Origin: Ruegeria sp. THAF57
Lineage (GTDB): Bacteria > Pseudomonadota > Alphaproteobacteria > Rhodobacterales > Rhodobacteraceae
Direction of reading: 5' to 3'
Length of the DNA stretch: 64,000 bases
NCBI RefSeq assembly: GCF_903914075.1
Contig: NZ_CAIWNQ010000003.1
Location: 558,001-622,000, forward strand
In this document: positions 1-7,146 of the stretch, piece by piece
How the letters are laid out: each line of letters opens with the position of its first letter
How positions within the stretch are numbered: position 1 is the first letter of the stretch
The notes under the pieces: generated by a model
What the model was told of the DNA's origin: nothing
Databases searched by the model: none
What the model saw: the letters and a program-made list of their open reading frames with translations, nothing else
Translations under genes and position numbers: made by a program

Positions 1-45
1 GCACTGCTGGGGTTGCCGGCACTGGCGGATGGCGCGGATGGCTGA
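1..45 (+). CDS. GTA portal protein, last 14 codons (partial)
   Basis: The first reading frame is open from base 1 and ends at a TGA at 43-45, coding for a tail ending LADGADG. In GTA clusters the gene before the prohead protease and the small g3.5 gene is the portal protein, so this is most likely its C-terminus. The assignment rests on gene order, because too few residues are present to recognise the fold. It overlaps the start of the next gene. Confidence 0.5.
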   Translation, partial: ALLGLPALADGADG

Positions 46-256
46 GGGGTATCCCCCGTTTGATTGCGCGCCGGGCCTGCGCCTGGCCGCGCATGAGAGA
101 GTGGCCGAGATTCAGCATGCACATCTGTGCAGGCGCTTGGATCAGATCGAAGAAATGATGGAGCGGCTGGAGCGACGCCTATGGCTGACGGTTTACGGCG
201 TGGCGGCGGTGATCCTGGCGCAGGCGTTCCAGTCATTCCTGACGGTAACGCCATAA
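29..256 (+). CDS. GTA small protein g3.5
   Basis: A 75-residue protein with a charged first half, a short helical stretch rich in Glu, Arg and Met (about residues 33-50) and a hydrophobic C-terminal helix (about 51-70) that could be a membrane anchor. It overlaps the end of the portal frame and precedes the protease gene, which is the place of orfg3.5 in the Rhodobacter capsulatus GTA. ATG codons at 29 and 38 are both possible starts; the second gives an ATGGCTGA-type overlap with the portal stop. The role is not known to me; it may be an accessory to head assembly. Confidence 0.6.
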   Translation: MARMAEGYPPFDCAPGLRLAAHERVAEIQHAHLCRRLDQIEEMMERLERRLWLTVYGVAAVILAQAFQSFLTVTP

Positions 257-282
257 GTTCAGCGGGTTACATGGAGAAGTTT

Positions 283-828
283 ATGGATTTGGAACACAAA
301 TTCGCACGGTTTGGCGAGGGCTTGTCGGTCACCGAAGATGCGGTGATCGAAGGCTATGCCAGCCTGTTCGGACAGGTCGATCAAGGCCGCGATGTGGTCC
401 AGAAAGGGGCCTATCACGCCTCACTGGCCGGGCTGAAAAAAGCGGGTCAGCGGGTCAAGATGCTGTGGCAGCATGACCCCGCTCAGCCCATCGGCGTCTG
501 GGATGAAGTGCGTGAGGATGACTGTGGTCTGTGGGTCAAAGGTCGTCTGCTGGAGAGTACCCAAAAGGGCCGCGAGGCAGCCGAGCTGATCCGGGCGGGG
601 GCGATGGACGGGCTGTCGATTGGGTACCGCACGAAACGGGCCGCGAAGAATGACAAGGGCCAACGGGTCCTGACCGAACTGGAGCTGTGGGAGGTGTCTT
701 TGGTGACCTTCCCGATGCTGCCCAGTGCGCGGGTGGCGGCCAAGGGCGTGGACCCTGAGGCCGAGAACACCTGGCGCAGTATTGCCGAGGTGTTCAACGA
801 CGCCCGGCTGGAGCTGGCGCGACCCTAG
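283..828 (+). CDS. GTA prohead protease (HK97 family, g4)
   Basis: Matures the capsid during head assembly by cutting the N-terminal arm of the major capsid protein. The HK97-type prohead protease core is visible: a strand region GYASLF near the start, then MLWQHDPAQPIG carrying the His, and MDGLSIGYRT carrying the conserved Ser. The frame is open back to 127, but ATG 283 has GGAG ten bases before it, and the ATG at 271 has none, so I place the start at 283, giving 181 residues. It lies directly before the capsid gene, as in other GTAs and HK97-like phages. Confidence 0.85.
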   Translation: MDLEHKFARFGEGLSVTEDAVIEGYASLFGQVDQGRDVVQKGAYHASLAGLKKAGQRVKMLWQHDPAQPIGVWDEVREDDCGLWVKGRLLESTQKGREAAELIRAGAMDGLSIGYRTKRAAKNDKGQRVLTELELWEVSLVTFPMLPSARVAAKGVDPEAENTWRSIAEVFNDARLELARP

Positions 829-860
829 TGCCTCAAACCCACCCAAAAAAGGAAGTGCTG

Positions 861-2039
861 ATGAGCAAGACCGACACCCCGGCCTTGACCGGAGAGGGTG
901 CGCCCCTGGTTCAGGAGGTGAAGCAGGCGATGGCTGGCTTCGTGAACGAATTCAAGGGCCTCAAGGCTGAAGTTAAAACCCAACTGCAACAGACAGAAGA
1001 GCGACTGACCATGCTGGATCGTAAATCAACCATCGCGGCGCGCCCGCATCTTGCGGCCTCGATCGAGGACGGTGCCCCGCACCAGAAGGCCTTTGATGCC
1101 TACGTGCGCTGCGGAGACGATGACGGGCTGCGCGGGCTGGAAATGGAAGCCAAGTCGCTGTCGAGTGCGGTAAACAGTGACGGCGGGTATCTTGTCGATC
1201 CGAAGACCGCCGAGATGATCAAGTCGGTGCTGAAGTCCACCGCCTCGATCCGTTCGATTGCGTCGGTCGTGAATGTCGAGGCGAACTCGTTCGATGTGCT
1301 GATCGACCATACTGATGTGGGGGCAGGCTGGGCGGATGAGAATGCCGCGGCAACCGAAACCGCAACGCCGTCGATTGACCGTATCTCGATTGCACTGCAC
1401 GAACTGAGCGCGCTGCCTAAAGCCTCGCAACGTTTGCTGGATGACAGCGCGTTTGATGTCGAAGGCTGGTTGGCAGGTCGCATCGCCGACAAGTTTGCCC
1501 GCGCCGAGGCGGCTGCCTTCATCTCGGGCGATGGCGCTGACAAGCCAAAGGGCATTCTGGATCACGCCAAGGTCGACAACGATGTCTGGACCTGGGGCAA
1601 TATCGGTTATGTGCCGACGGGCATTGCAGGTGGTGTCGAGGCTGATGCGATTGTCGATGTGGTCTATGCGCTGGGTGCGCAGTACCGCGTCAACGGAACG
1701 TTCGTGATGAACTCGAAAACCGCTGGCTTGATCCGCAAGCTGAAGGACAGCGATGGCCGCTTCCTGTGGTCCGACGGTCTGGCCGCCGGTGAGCCCGCGC
1801 GTCTGATGGGCTATCCAGTGCTGATCGCCGAAGATATGCCGGATGCGGGCACCGACAGCTTCTCGATCGCGTTCGGTGACTTCCAGGCCGGGTACACCAT
1901 CGCCGAGCGTCCCGATCTGCGCGTTCTGCGCGACCCGTTCAGCGCCAAACCGCATGTCCTGTTCTACGCGACCAAGCGTGTGGGCGGCGACGTTAGCGAC
2001 TTTGCTGCAATCAAGCTGGTGAAATTCGGCACCGCCTAA
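861..2039 (+). CDS. GTA major capsid protein (HK97 fold, g5)
   Basis: Shell protein of the GTA head, 392 residues from ATG 861, which has the AGGAAG ribosome site before it. An N-terminal coiled-coil-like region (about residues 15-60, the delta arm removed by the prohead protease) is followed by the HK97 capsid domain with the typical sequences SDGGYLVDP, SIRSIASVV and, late in the protein, AFGDFQAGYTIAERPDLRVL. Length and order match orfg5 of known GTAs. It is followed by an unusual 173-base GC-rich gap instead of the tight packing seen in the rest of the operon. Confidence 0.93.
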   Translation: MSKTDTPALTGEGAPLVQEVKQAMAGFVNEFKGLKAEVKTQLQQTEERLTMLDRKSTIAARPHLAASIEDGAPHQKAFDAYVRCGDDDGLRGLEMEAKSLSSAVNSDGGYLVDPKTAEMIKSVLKSTASIRSIASVVNVEANSFDVLIDHTDVGAGWADENAAATETATPSIDRISIALHELSALPKASQRLLDDSAFDVEGWLAGRIADKFARAEAAAFISGDGADKPKGILDHAKVDNDVWTWGNIGYVPTGIAGGVEADAIVDVVYALGAQYRVNGTFVMNSKTAGLIRKLKDSDGRFLWSDGLAAGEPARLMGYPVLIAEDMPDAGTDSFSIAFGDFQAGYTIAERPDLRVLRDPFSAKPHVLFYATKRVGGDVSDFAAIKLVKFGTA

Positions 2040-2212
2040 GCGGTGACGGATCCGGGGGGCCGCTGGCCCCTCGGGCGGCGGGCGCGGGCCGGGGTGAGAT
2101 CCCCCGCGTTGTCTAGCTGCTCCCCTCCGTCCGAGCAACGTGGGGCGGCGCGGGCCCGCCAATTTCCTGAAGTGACGACCCCCGGAGGGGGCCGAGATTG
2201 CGGAGTGAATGG
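2040..2212 (+). other. GC-rich hairpin spacer between capsid and adaptor genes
   Basis: A 173-base non-coding gap inside an otherwise gapless operon. Twelve bases after the capsid stop lies a 10-bp stem (2052-2061 with 2065-2074, one G-U pair) closed by a GCT loop, with no T-tract after it. A second stem of five C and five G (2179-2183 with 2187-2191) lies shortly before the g6 ribosome site. The structure could stabilise the capsid message or reduce downstream expression. No conserved reading frame was seen. Confidence 0.6.
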
Positions 2213-2812
2213 ATGATGTTGATCGAAGAAACCGCCATCGCGGATGTGGCGCTGCCGGTGGATCAGTTCAAGGCGCATCTGCGGTTAGGCACGGGATTTG
2301 CTCAAGGCAGCGTGCAAGACGAGGTGCTGAAAGGCTTTTTGCGGGCGGCGATCGCAGCGATTGAGGCGCGCACCGGAAAGGTGCTGATCGCGCGCGGGTT
2401 TTCGTGGAATCTGAATGGCTGGCGCGATGCGGCGGGTGAGGTGCTGCCGGTGGCCCCGGTTAAGTCGATCAGTGCTATGACTGTGACAGATGCGGCAGGT
2501 GCCGATACGGTAGTGGATGGTGGTCGGTATCGTCTGGCCAAAGACAGTCAGCGTCCGCGTCTACGCCCTGCGGGGACGTCTCTGCCGATCATTCCTGCTG
2601 GCGGGTCGGTCAAGATTGCTTTTACTGCCGGGATGGCTGCGGATTGGGGGGCTCTGCCCGCCGATCTGGGGCAGGCGGTGCTGTTGCTGGCTGCGCATTA
2701 CTACGAATACCGCGATGAGACGGCGCTGGGCGCGGGTTGTATGCCTTTTGGTGTCACCAGTCTGATCCAACGCTACCGGATTGTGCGCTTTGGTGCAGGG
2801 GTAGCGCAATGA
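2213..2812 (+). CDS. GTA head-tail adaptor (phiE125 gp8-like, g6)
   Basis: Forms part of the connector between portal and tail. The 199-residue protein has the layout of the phiE125 gp8/TIGR02215 family: an N-terminal helical part starting with ALPVDQFKAHLRL, a middle segment IEARTGKVLIARGF, then beta-rich sequence and a helix LGQAVLLLAAHYYEYRD. ATG 2213 is chosen because GGAG at 2202-2205 fits it; an upstream TTG at 2198 is less likely. The stop overlaps the ATG of the next gene (ATGA), so the two are translationally coupled. Confidence 0.8.
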   Translation: MMLIEETAIADVALPVDQFKAHLRLGTGFAQGSVQDEVLKGFLRAAIAAIEARTGKVLIARGFSWNLNGWRDAAGEVLPVAPVKSISAMTVTDAAGADTVVDGGRYRLAKDSQRPRLRPAGTSLPIIPAGGSVKIAFTAGMAADWGALPADLGQAVLLLAAHYYEYRDETALGAGCMPFGVTSLIQRYRIVRFGAGVAQ

Positions 2813-3147
2813 AGCCACCCCGATTGAACAGAAAGCTGGTGCTTGAGGCACCAGTGCGCAGCGCGGATGGGGCCGGTGGGTACACCGAGACATGGGCCGC
2901 TCTGGGGACGGTTTGGGCCGAGGTCACCGCGCGCAGCGGGTCCGAGCGGCAGATCGCAGGCGTCCCGGTCTCGCGCGTTGGCTATCGCATCGTGGTGCGC
3001 GGAGCGCCCGAGGGCTCAGCGATGCGCCCAACGCCGGATCAGCGGTTCACCGAGGGCCCGCGCCGGTTTGTGATCCGTGCCGTGGCCGAGCGTGACCCGC
3101 GTGGCCAGTACCTGACCTGTTTTGCAGATGAAGAGGTGGCGGCATGA
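2809..3147 (+). CDS. GTA head closure protein (g7)
   Basis: A 112-residue protein of the phage head-tail adaptor/stopper type (TIGR01563-like). Family features are the opening LNRKLVLEAPV, the phrase GGYTETWAALGTVWAEVTA and the end RFVIRAVAERDPRGQYLTCFADEE. The start at 2809 overlaps the stop of g6, and its own stop overlaps the ATG of g8. It likely seals the filled head and bridges the adaptor to the tail terminator. Confidence 0.8.
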   Translation: MKPPRLNRKLVLEAPVRSADGAGGYTETWAALGTVWAEVTARSGSERQIAGVPVSRVGYRIVVRGAPEGSAMRPTPDQRFTEGPRRFVIRAVAERDPRGQYLTCFADEEVAA

Positions 3148-3557
3148 GTTACGGCGTTTCAGCCGCTTTGCAGGCGGCGGTGTTTCAACAACTGTCCGGC
3201 GACGCGCAGGTCGGCGCGTTGTCGGGCGGCGCGATCTATGACGCGGTTCCGGCGGGGGCGGTGCCTCAGACTTATGTGACGCTGGGACCGGAAGAGGTGC
3301 GCGACGCCTCGGATCGGTCGGGCGCGGGAGCCGTGCATCGCTTTACCGTGTCGGTGGTGTCCGAGGCCGCAGGTTTTGGCGCAGCAAAGACATTGGCCGG
3401 TGCTGTATGCGACGCGCTGGAGGACGCGGCGTTTACTTTGGAGCGGGGTCGCCTTGTGGGGCTTTGGTTCGAACGCGCCAGCGCCCGGCGCACCGGAACG
3501 GGCGGTGCAATCCGCCAGATCGACCTGAGATTCCGCGCCCGCGTGGAAGATGAATAA
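3144..3557 (+). CDS. GTA tail terminator (DUF3168, g8)
   Basis: A 137-residue DUF3168 protein. The family pattern is visible: an N-terminal helix ALQAAVFQQLSGDAQV, then GGAIYDAVPAGAVPQTYVTLG, and VHRFTVSVVSEAAGFGAAKTL. In GTAs and siphophages proteins of this kind cap the tail tube at the head-proximal end. It starts four bases inside the g7 gene and is followed by a 20-base gap containing the ribosome site of g9. Confidence 0.83.
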   Translation: MSYGVSAALQAAVFQQLSGDAQVGALSGGAIYDAVPAGAVPQTYVTLGPEEVRDASDRSGAGAVHRFTVSVVSEAAGFGAAKTLAGAVCDALEDAAFTLERGRLVGLWFERASARRTGTGGAIRQIDLRFRARVEDE

Positions 3558-3577
3558 ACACTCAACGGAGAGAGCAT

Positions 3578-3991
3578 ATGGCTGCCCAGAACGGAAAAGA
3601 CCTTTTGGTCAAAGTGGATATGAACGGCTCGGGCCTGTTTGAGACCATCGCGGGCCTGCGCGCCACGCGGGTCAGTTTCAACGCGGAAAGTGTGGATGTT
3701 ACCAGCCTTGAAAGCCAAGGTGGATGGCGTGAACTGCTGTCGGGGGCTGGGGTCAAATCGGCCTCGATCTCGGGCTCGGGTGTGTTCAAGGACGAGGGCA
3801 CTGATGAGCGCGCGCGTCAGTTGTTCTTTGACGGCGAGACGCCGAGTTTTCAGGTGATCATCCCCGATTTCGGCATTGTCGAAGGCGCGTTTCAGGTGAC
3901 CGGCATCGAGTACGCGGGCTCGCATAACGGTGAGGCCACCTATGAGATGAGCCTGGCCAGCGCCGGTGCCCTGACCTTTACGGCGCTGTAA
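3578..3991 (+). CDS. GTA major tail tube protein (TP901-1 family, g9)
   Basis: Builds the tail tube. The 137 residues match the phage major tail protein TP901-1 family: the opening MAAQNGKDLLVKVD, the middle FNAESVDVTSLESQGGWRELL, and a C-terminal strand-rich part ending SLASAGALTFTAL. The ribosome site GGAGAGAG lies just before ATG 3578. It sits between tail terminator and tail chaperone genes, as expected. Confidence 0.88.
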   Translation: MAAQNGKDLLVKVDMNGSGLFETIAGLRATRVSFNAESVDVTSLESQGGWRELLSGAGVKSASISGSGVFKDEGTDERARQLFFDGETPSFQVIIPDFGIVEGAFQVTGIEYAGSHNGEATYEMSLASAGALTFTAL

Positions 3992-3995
3992 CCCA

Positions 3996-4313
3996 ATGGC
4001 CAATCCGTGGACGGGTGAGGTGGCATTGACCATCGACGGGCAGCCGCGTGCGCTCAAGCTGACGCTGGGTGCTTTGGCGGAACTGGAACAGGAGCTGGGC
4101 GCCGAGACGTTGGTGGAATTGGTGCAGCGGTTCGAAGGCGGGGCGTATTCCAGCGGTGATGTGCTGGCGCTGATCGTGGCGGGGCTGCGGGGCGGCGGGA
4201 CGGATGTGACCCGCGCCGACATGCTGCGCGCCGAGATCGAGGGTGGCCCAATGGCTGGTGCCCGCGCGGCGGCTGAGTTGCTGGCCCGCGCCTTCATGGT
4301 GCCGGACTATTGA
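3996..4313 (+). CDS. GTA tail assembly chaperone (g10)
   Basis: A 105-residue protein of the GTA gp10/Phage_TAC_11 family, recognisable from MANPWTGEVALTIDGQPRALKLTLGAL-like sequence and LAELEQELG. Proteins of this kind coat the tape measure before tail-tube assembly. It overlaps the next gene by four bases (ATTGA), so g10 and g10.1 are translated in a coupled way. The pairing of two chaperone frames recalls phage tail-chaperone pairs, but here there are two separate frames rather than a frameshift product. Confidence 0.75.
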   Translation: MANPWTGEVALTIDGQPRALKLTLGALAELEQELGAETLVELVQRFEGGAYSSGDVLALIVAGLRGGGTDVTRADMLRAEIEGGPMAGARAAAELLARAFMVPDY

Positions 4314-4522
4314 GCGGGTTCGACTGGCCAACCCTGATGCGGGCCGGGATGACCGGCCTGCGTCTGACGCCGGAGCAATTCTGGCGTCTGACCCCGGCCG
4401 AACTGCGGCTGATGCTGGGGCAGGGCGCAGGCGTGCCCGCGATGAACCGGGCAGGGCTGGACGCTTTGCTGGCGGCCTACCCGGACAAGAAACAAGGAGA
4501 ACGTGATGACGACGGATCATGA
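4310..4522 (+). CDS. GTA tail assembly chaperone, small partner (g10.1)
   Basis: A 70-residue protein of the TIGR02216/Phage_TAC_6 type: FDWPTLMRAGMTGLRLTP then EQFWRLTPAELRLMLG. It begins with TTG at 4310 overlapping the stop of g10, and its end overlaps the start of the tape measure gene. It likely acts with g10 in tail assembly. Confidence 0.75.
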   Translation: MSGFDWPTLMRAGMTGLRLTPEQFWRLTPAELRLMLGQGAGVPAMNRAGLDALLAAYPDKKQGERDDDGS

Positions 4523-5171
4523 CGGGTTGGACGACCTGCAAGAGCGGGGCGAGGCGCTGGGCGACTCGCTGGGGGATGCTGCGTCGATGGCGGCGGCCTT
4601 TGACAGCCAGATGAAACGGATCAGCGCTGCGTTTGAAGAGACCGGCAAGGATGTGGCGACGTTGGAACGCGGCATGTCCAGCGGTCTGCGCAAGGCGTTT
4701 GATGGCGTCGTTCTGGACGGTATGAACCTGTCGGATGCGCTGGATGTGCTGAAGAACTCGATGATCCGCACGGCGTATTCGGCGGCGATCAAGCCGGTGA
4801 CGGATCACTTTGGCGGTCTCATTGCAGGTGGGATCGGGAGCTTTGTGCAAGGTGTTCTGCCCTTTGCCGATGGCGGCGGCTTTAGTCAGGGCCGGGTGAT
4901 GCCCTTTGCCAATGGCGGGGTGATCAGCGGCCCGACCACATTTCCGATGCGAGGGGGAACCGGGCTGATGGGGGAAGCTGGCCCCGAAGCGATCATGCCG
5001 TTGGCACGTGGCCCGGACGGTAAGCTGGGCGTTCGTACATCCGGCGGCGCGCGCGCTGTCAATGTCGTGATGAACATCACAACACCGGATGTGCAGGGGT
5101 TCCGCCGCAGTCAAAGCCAGATCGCCGCACAGATGAGCCGCGCATTAGGGCGCGGCAATCGCAACAGATAA
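4506..5171 (+). CDS. GTA tape measure protein (short, g11)
   Basis: Sets tail length. At 221 residues it is far shorter than phage tape measure proteins but normal for GTA g11. The N-terminal half is helical (LQERGEALGDSLGDAASMAAAF); the C-terminal half has the repeated glycine-rich segment PFADGGGFSQGR / PFANGGVISGPT and then GLMGEAGPEAIMPLARGPDG, typical of tape measure C-termini. ATG 4506 follows AAGGAG by six bases; GTG 4503 is an alternative. Confidence 0.82.
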   Translation: MTTDHDGLDDLQERGEALGDSLGDAASMAAAFDSQMKRISAAFEETGKDVATLERGMSSGLRKAFDGVVLDGMNLSDALDVLKNSMIRTAYSAAIKPVTDHFGGLIAGGIGSFVQGVLPFADGGGFSQGRVMPFANGGVISGPTTFPMRGGTGLMGEAGPEAIMPLARGPDGKLGVRTSGGARAVNVVMNITTPDVQGFRRSQSQIAAQMSRALGRGNRNR

Positions 5172-5183
5172 AGGGAGCAGGTC

Positions 5184-5816
5184 ATGAGTTTCCACGAAGT
5201 GAGATTTCCCGCCAGTCTGAGTTTCGGCTCGGTCGGTGGCCCTGAACGGCGCACGGATATCGTGACGCTGGCGAACGGGTTCGAGGAACGGAATACCCCT
5301 TGGGCGCATTCGCGCCGCAGGTACGATGCCGGATTGGGAATGCGATCGCTGGACGATATCGAAACCCTGATCTCCTTCTTCGAAGCGCGGCAGGGGCAGA
5401 TGTTTGGGTTCCGGTGGAAGGATTGGTCCGACTACAAATCGGGGGCTGCGACAGCCGAAACGGATCAGGGCGACCAGATCATCGCGCGGGGCGATGGGCT
5501 TCAGACTGAGTTTCAGTTGGTTAAAACCTATCTTTCAGGCGGATTTCAGTATGCGCGACCCATCGTAAAACCAGTTCTTGGTACAGTGATATTGGGTTTG
5601 GAACAGGATGAAGTTCGCGAAGGTGTGGACTTTGAGGTCGATCTTGTTCGGGGTCGGGTTATGTTCGCGGATCCGCCACCTGAAGGTGTTGAAATTACGG
5701 CTGGATTTGAGTTCGACGTCCCGGTCCGGTTCGACACGGACAAAATCCAAACAAGCGTCGTAAGCTTTCAGGCGGGTGACGTTCCAAATGTGCCCGTGGT
5801 TGAGGTGCGTGTCTGA
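5184..5816 (+). CDS. GTA distal tail protein (DUF2460, g12)
   Basis: A 210-residue DUF2460/TIGR02217 protein: MSFHEVRFPASLSFGSVGGPER, then RRRYDAGLGMRSLDDIETLISFFEARQGQMFGFRWKDW-type sequence. It forms the ring that joins the tail tube to the baseplate hub. A good GGAG site precedes ATG 5184. The stop codon overlaps the ATG of the next gene by one base. Confidence 0.87.
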   Translation: MSFHEVRFPASLSFGSVGGPERRTDIVTLANGFEERNTPWAHSRRRYDAGLGMRSLDDIETLISFFEARQGQMFGFRWKDWSDYKSGAATAETDQGDQIIARGDGLQTEFQLVKTYLSGGFQYARPIVKPVLGTVILGLEQDEVREGVDFEVDLVRGRVMFADPPPEGVEITAGFEFDVPVRFDTDKIQTSVVSFQAGDVPNVPVVEVRV

Positions 5817-6703
5817 TGGTTGGGAACAAGGATGCGCTGCAGGCACACTTACAGACGGGATTAACAACCACCTGCCGATGCTGGGCGATCAAACGCGTTG
5901 ACGGACAGGAATTTGGTTTCACCGATCATGACATGGAACTGCGCTTTGATGGCCTGACGTTCAAGGCCAGTACGGGTTTGACTGCAACTGCGATTGAACA
6001 GGCGACCGGGCTTTCCATAGACAACTCCGAAGCGATGGGGGCCTTGTCGGATGCGTCTGTCACCGAAGCGGATATCGAAGCGGGCCGGTTTGACGGGGCC
6101 GAGGTGCGCGCCTGGCTTGCAAATTGGGCTGCGCCTGACCAAAGGGTCCTGCAGTTTCGCGGCTCGGTCGGGGAATTGCGAAGGGCTGGTGGCGCTTTTC
6201 ATGCCGAACTACGTGGTTTGACAGACCTGCTAAATCGACCTCTGGGGCGGGTTTACCAGAAACCTTGCACGGCTGTGTTGGGAGACATGTCTTGCAGGTT
6301 CGACACCGACGCCCCTGGCTTTTCCGCAGAAGCTAAGGTCGCTGAACTGACGGCTGGCAGCGTCATAAGACTAGCAGGGGCAGCATCGCCGGACAGCGGC
6401 TGGTTCGACCGTGGACGAATGGATGTGCTGACTGGTCCCGCCTCGGGCTTGTGGGCGTCCATCAAACAAGATGACGTAATCGCAGGTGGGCGCACCATTA
6501 CGTTGTGGTCCGGAATCAGCGGTGGACTGGGCTTGGGTGATCGGGTCCGTCTGACGGCTGGCTGCGACAAACGGATGGAGACCTGTCGAAAGAATTTCAA
6601 CAACCTTCTGAACTTCCAGGGCTTTCCTGACCTGCCAAAAGAGGATTGGGTGCTGGCCGTTCCCAAGAAAGGCAATCCAAACACTGGGGGAAGCAGGCGA
6701 TGA
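5816..6703 (+). CDS. GTA baseplate hub protein (DUF2163, g13)
   Basis: A 295-residue DUF2163/BR0599-type protein (TIGR02218). Family marks are TTTCRCWAIKRVDGQEFGFTDHD near the N-terminus, PCTAVLGDMSCRFD in the middle and, near the end, the segment CDKRMETCRKNFNNLLNFQG, whose cysteines could bind a metal or cluster. It forms the hub of the small GTA baseplate. It is coupled to g12 before it and g14 after it. Confidence 0.87.
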   Translation: MVGNKDALQAHLQTGLTTTCRCWAIKRVDGQEFGFTDHDMELRFDGLTFKASTGLTATAIEQATGLSIDNSEAMGALSDASVTEADIEAGRFDGAEVRAWLANWAAPDQRVLQFRGSVGELRRAGGAFHAELRGLTDLLNRPLGRVYQKPCTAVLGDMSCRFDTDAPGFSAEAKVAELTAGSVIRLAGAASPDSGWFDRGRMDVLTGPASGLWASIKQDDVIAGGRTITLWSGISGGLGLGDRVRLTAGCDKRMETCRKNFNNLLNFQGFPDLPKEDWVLAVPKKGNPNTGGSRR

Positions 6704-7146
6704 GCGGCTCCAGACAGGAGATAGTGAAGGAAACCCGAACCTGGTTGGGGACGCCCTATAGACATCAGGCATCAGTGAAAGGTGTGGGCGCAGATTGCCT
6801 TGGCTTGCTACGAGGTGTCTGGCGCGCGCTTTTGGGTACAGAGCCTGAACGCGTGCCCTCTTACAGCGTGGATTGGTCCGAACCGCAGGGCGAAGAGCGC
6901 ATGTGGGCGGCCGCTTGCCGGCATCTACTGCCTAAAGACGTTTGTGAATTGGAACCCGGCGACGTCCTGCTGTTTCGTATGCGAGAAGGCCGGGTTGCAA
7001 AACACGTCGGAATTGTCAGCGCGGTGGGAAGCGCGCCGCGATTTATTCATGCGTATTCCGGGCACGGCGTTGTCGAGAACACTCTGAGCGCCCCTTGGCG
7101 TCGCCGAGTGGTCGCTTGTTTCAGCTTTCCCTTGGAGGGTACTTGA
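6700..7146 (+). CDS. GTA cell-wall peptidase (NlpC/P60, g14)
   Basis: A tail-associated hydrolase that probably opens the recipient's peptidoglycan for DNA entry. In the 148-residue protein the catalytic Cys is C33 (GADCLGLL) and the His H102 (AKHVGIVS); H117 (FIHAYS) may complete the site. This is the TIGR02219 family found only in GTAs and related phages. The frame is open from 6646, but ATG 6700 overlaps the g13 stop (ATGA) and gives the family length. The next gene starts right after its stop. Confidence 0.87.
   Translation: MSGSRQEIVKETRTWLGTPYRHQASVKGVGADCLGLLRGVWRALLGTEPERVPSYSVDWSEPQGEERMWAAACRHLLPKDVCELEPGDVLLFRMREGRVAKHVGIVSAVGSAPRFIHAYSGHGVVENTLSAPWRRRVVACFSFPLEGT

Noticed and set aside
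1026..2162. 378-codon minus-strand frame opposite the GTA capsid gene
   Set aside because: Shadow of the capsid gene; no recognisable protein features and no ribosome site.
3978..5114. 378-codon minus-strand frame opposite GTA genes g10 to g11
   Set aside because: Runs through four coupled GTA genes in the wrong direction; composition typical of a reversed high-GC coding sequence.
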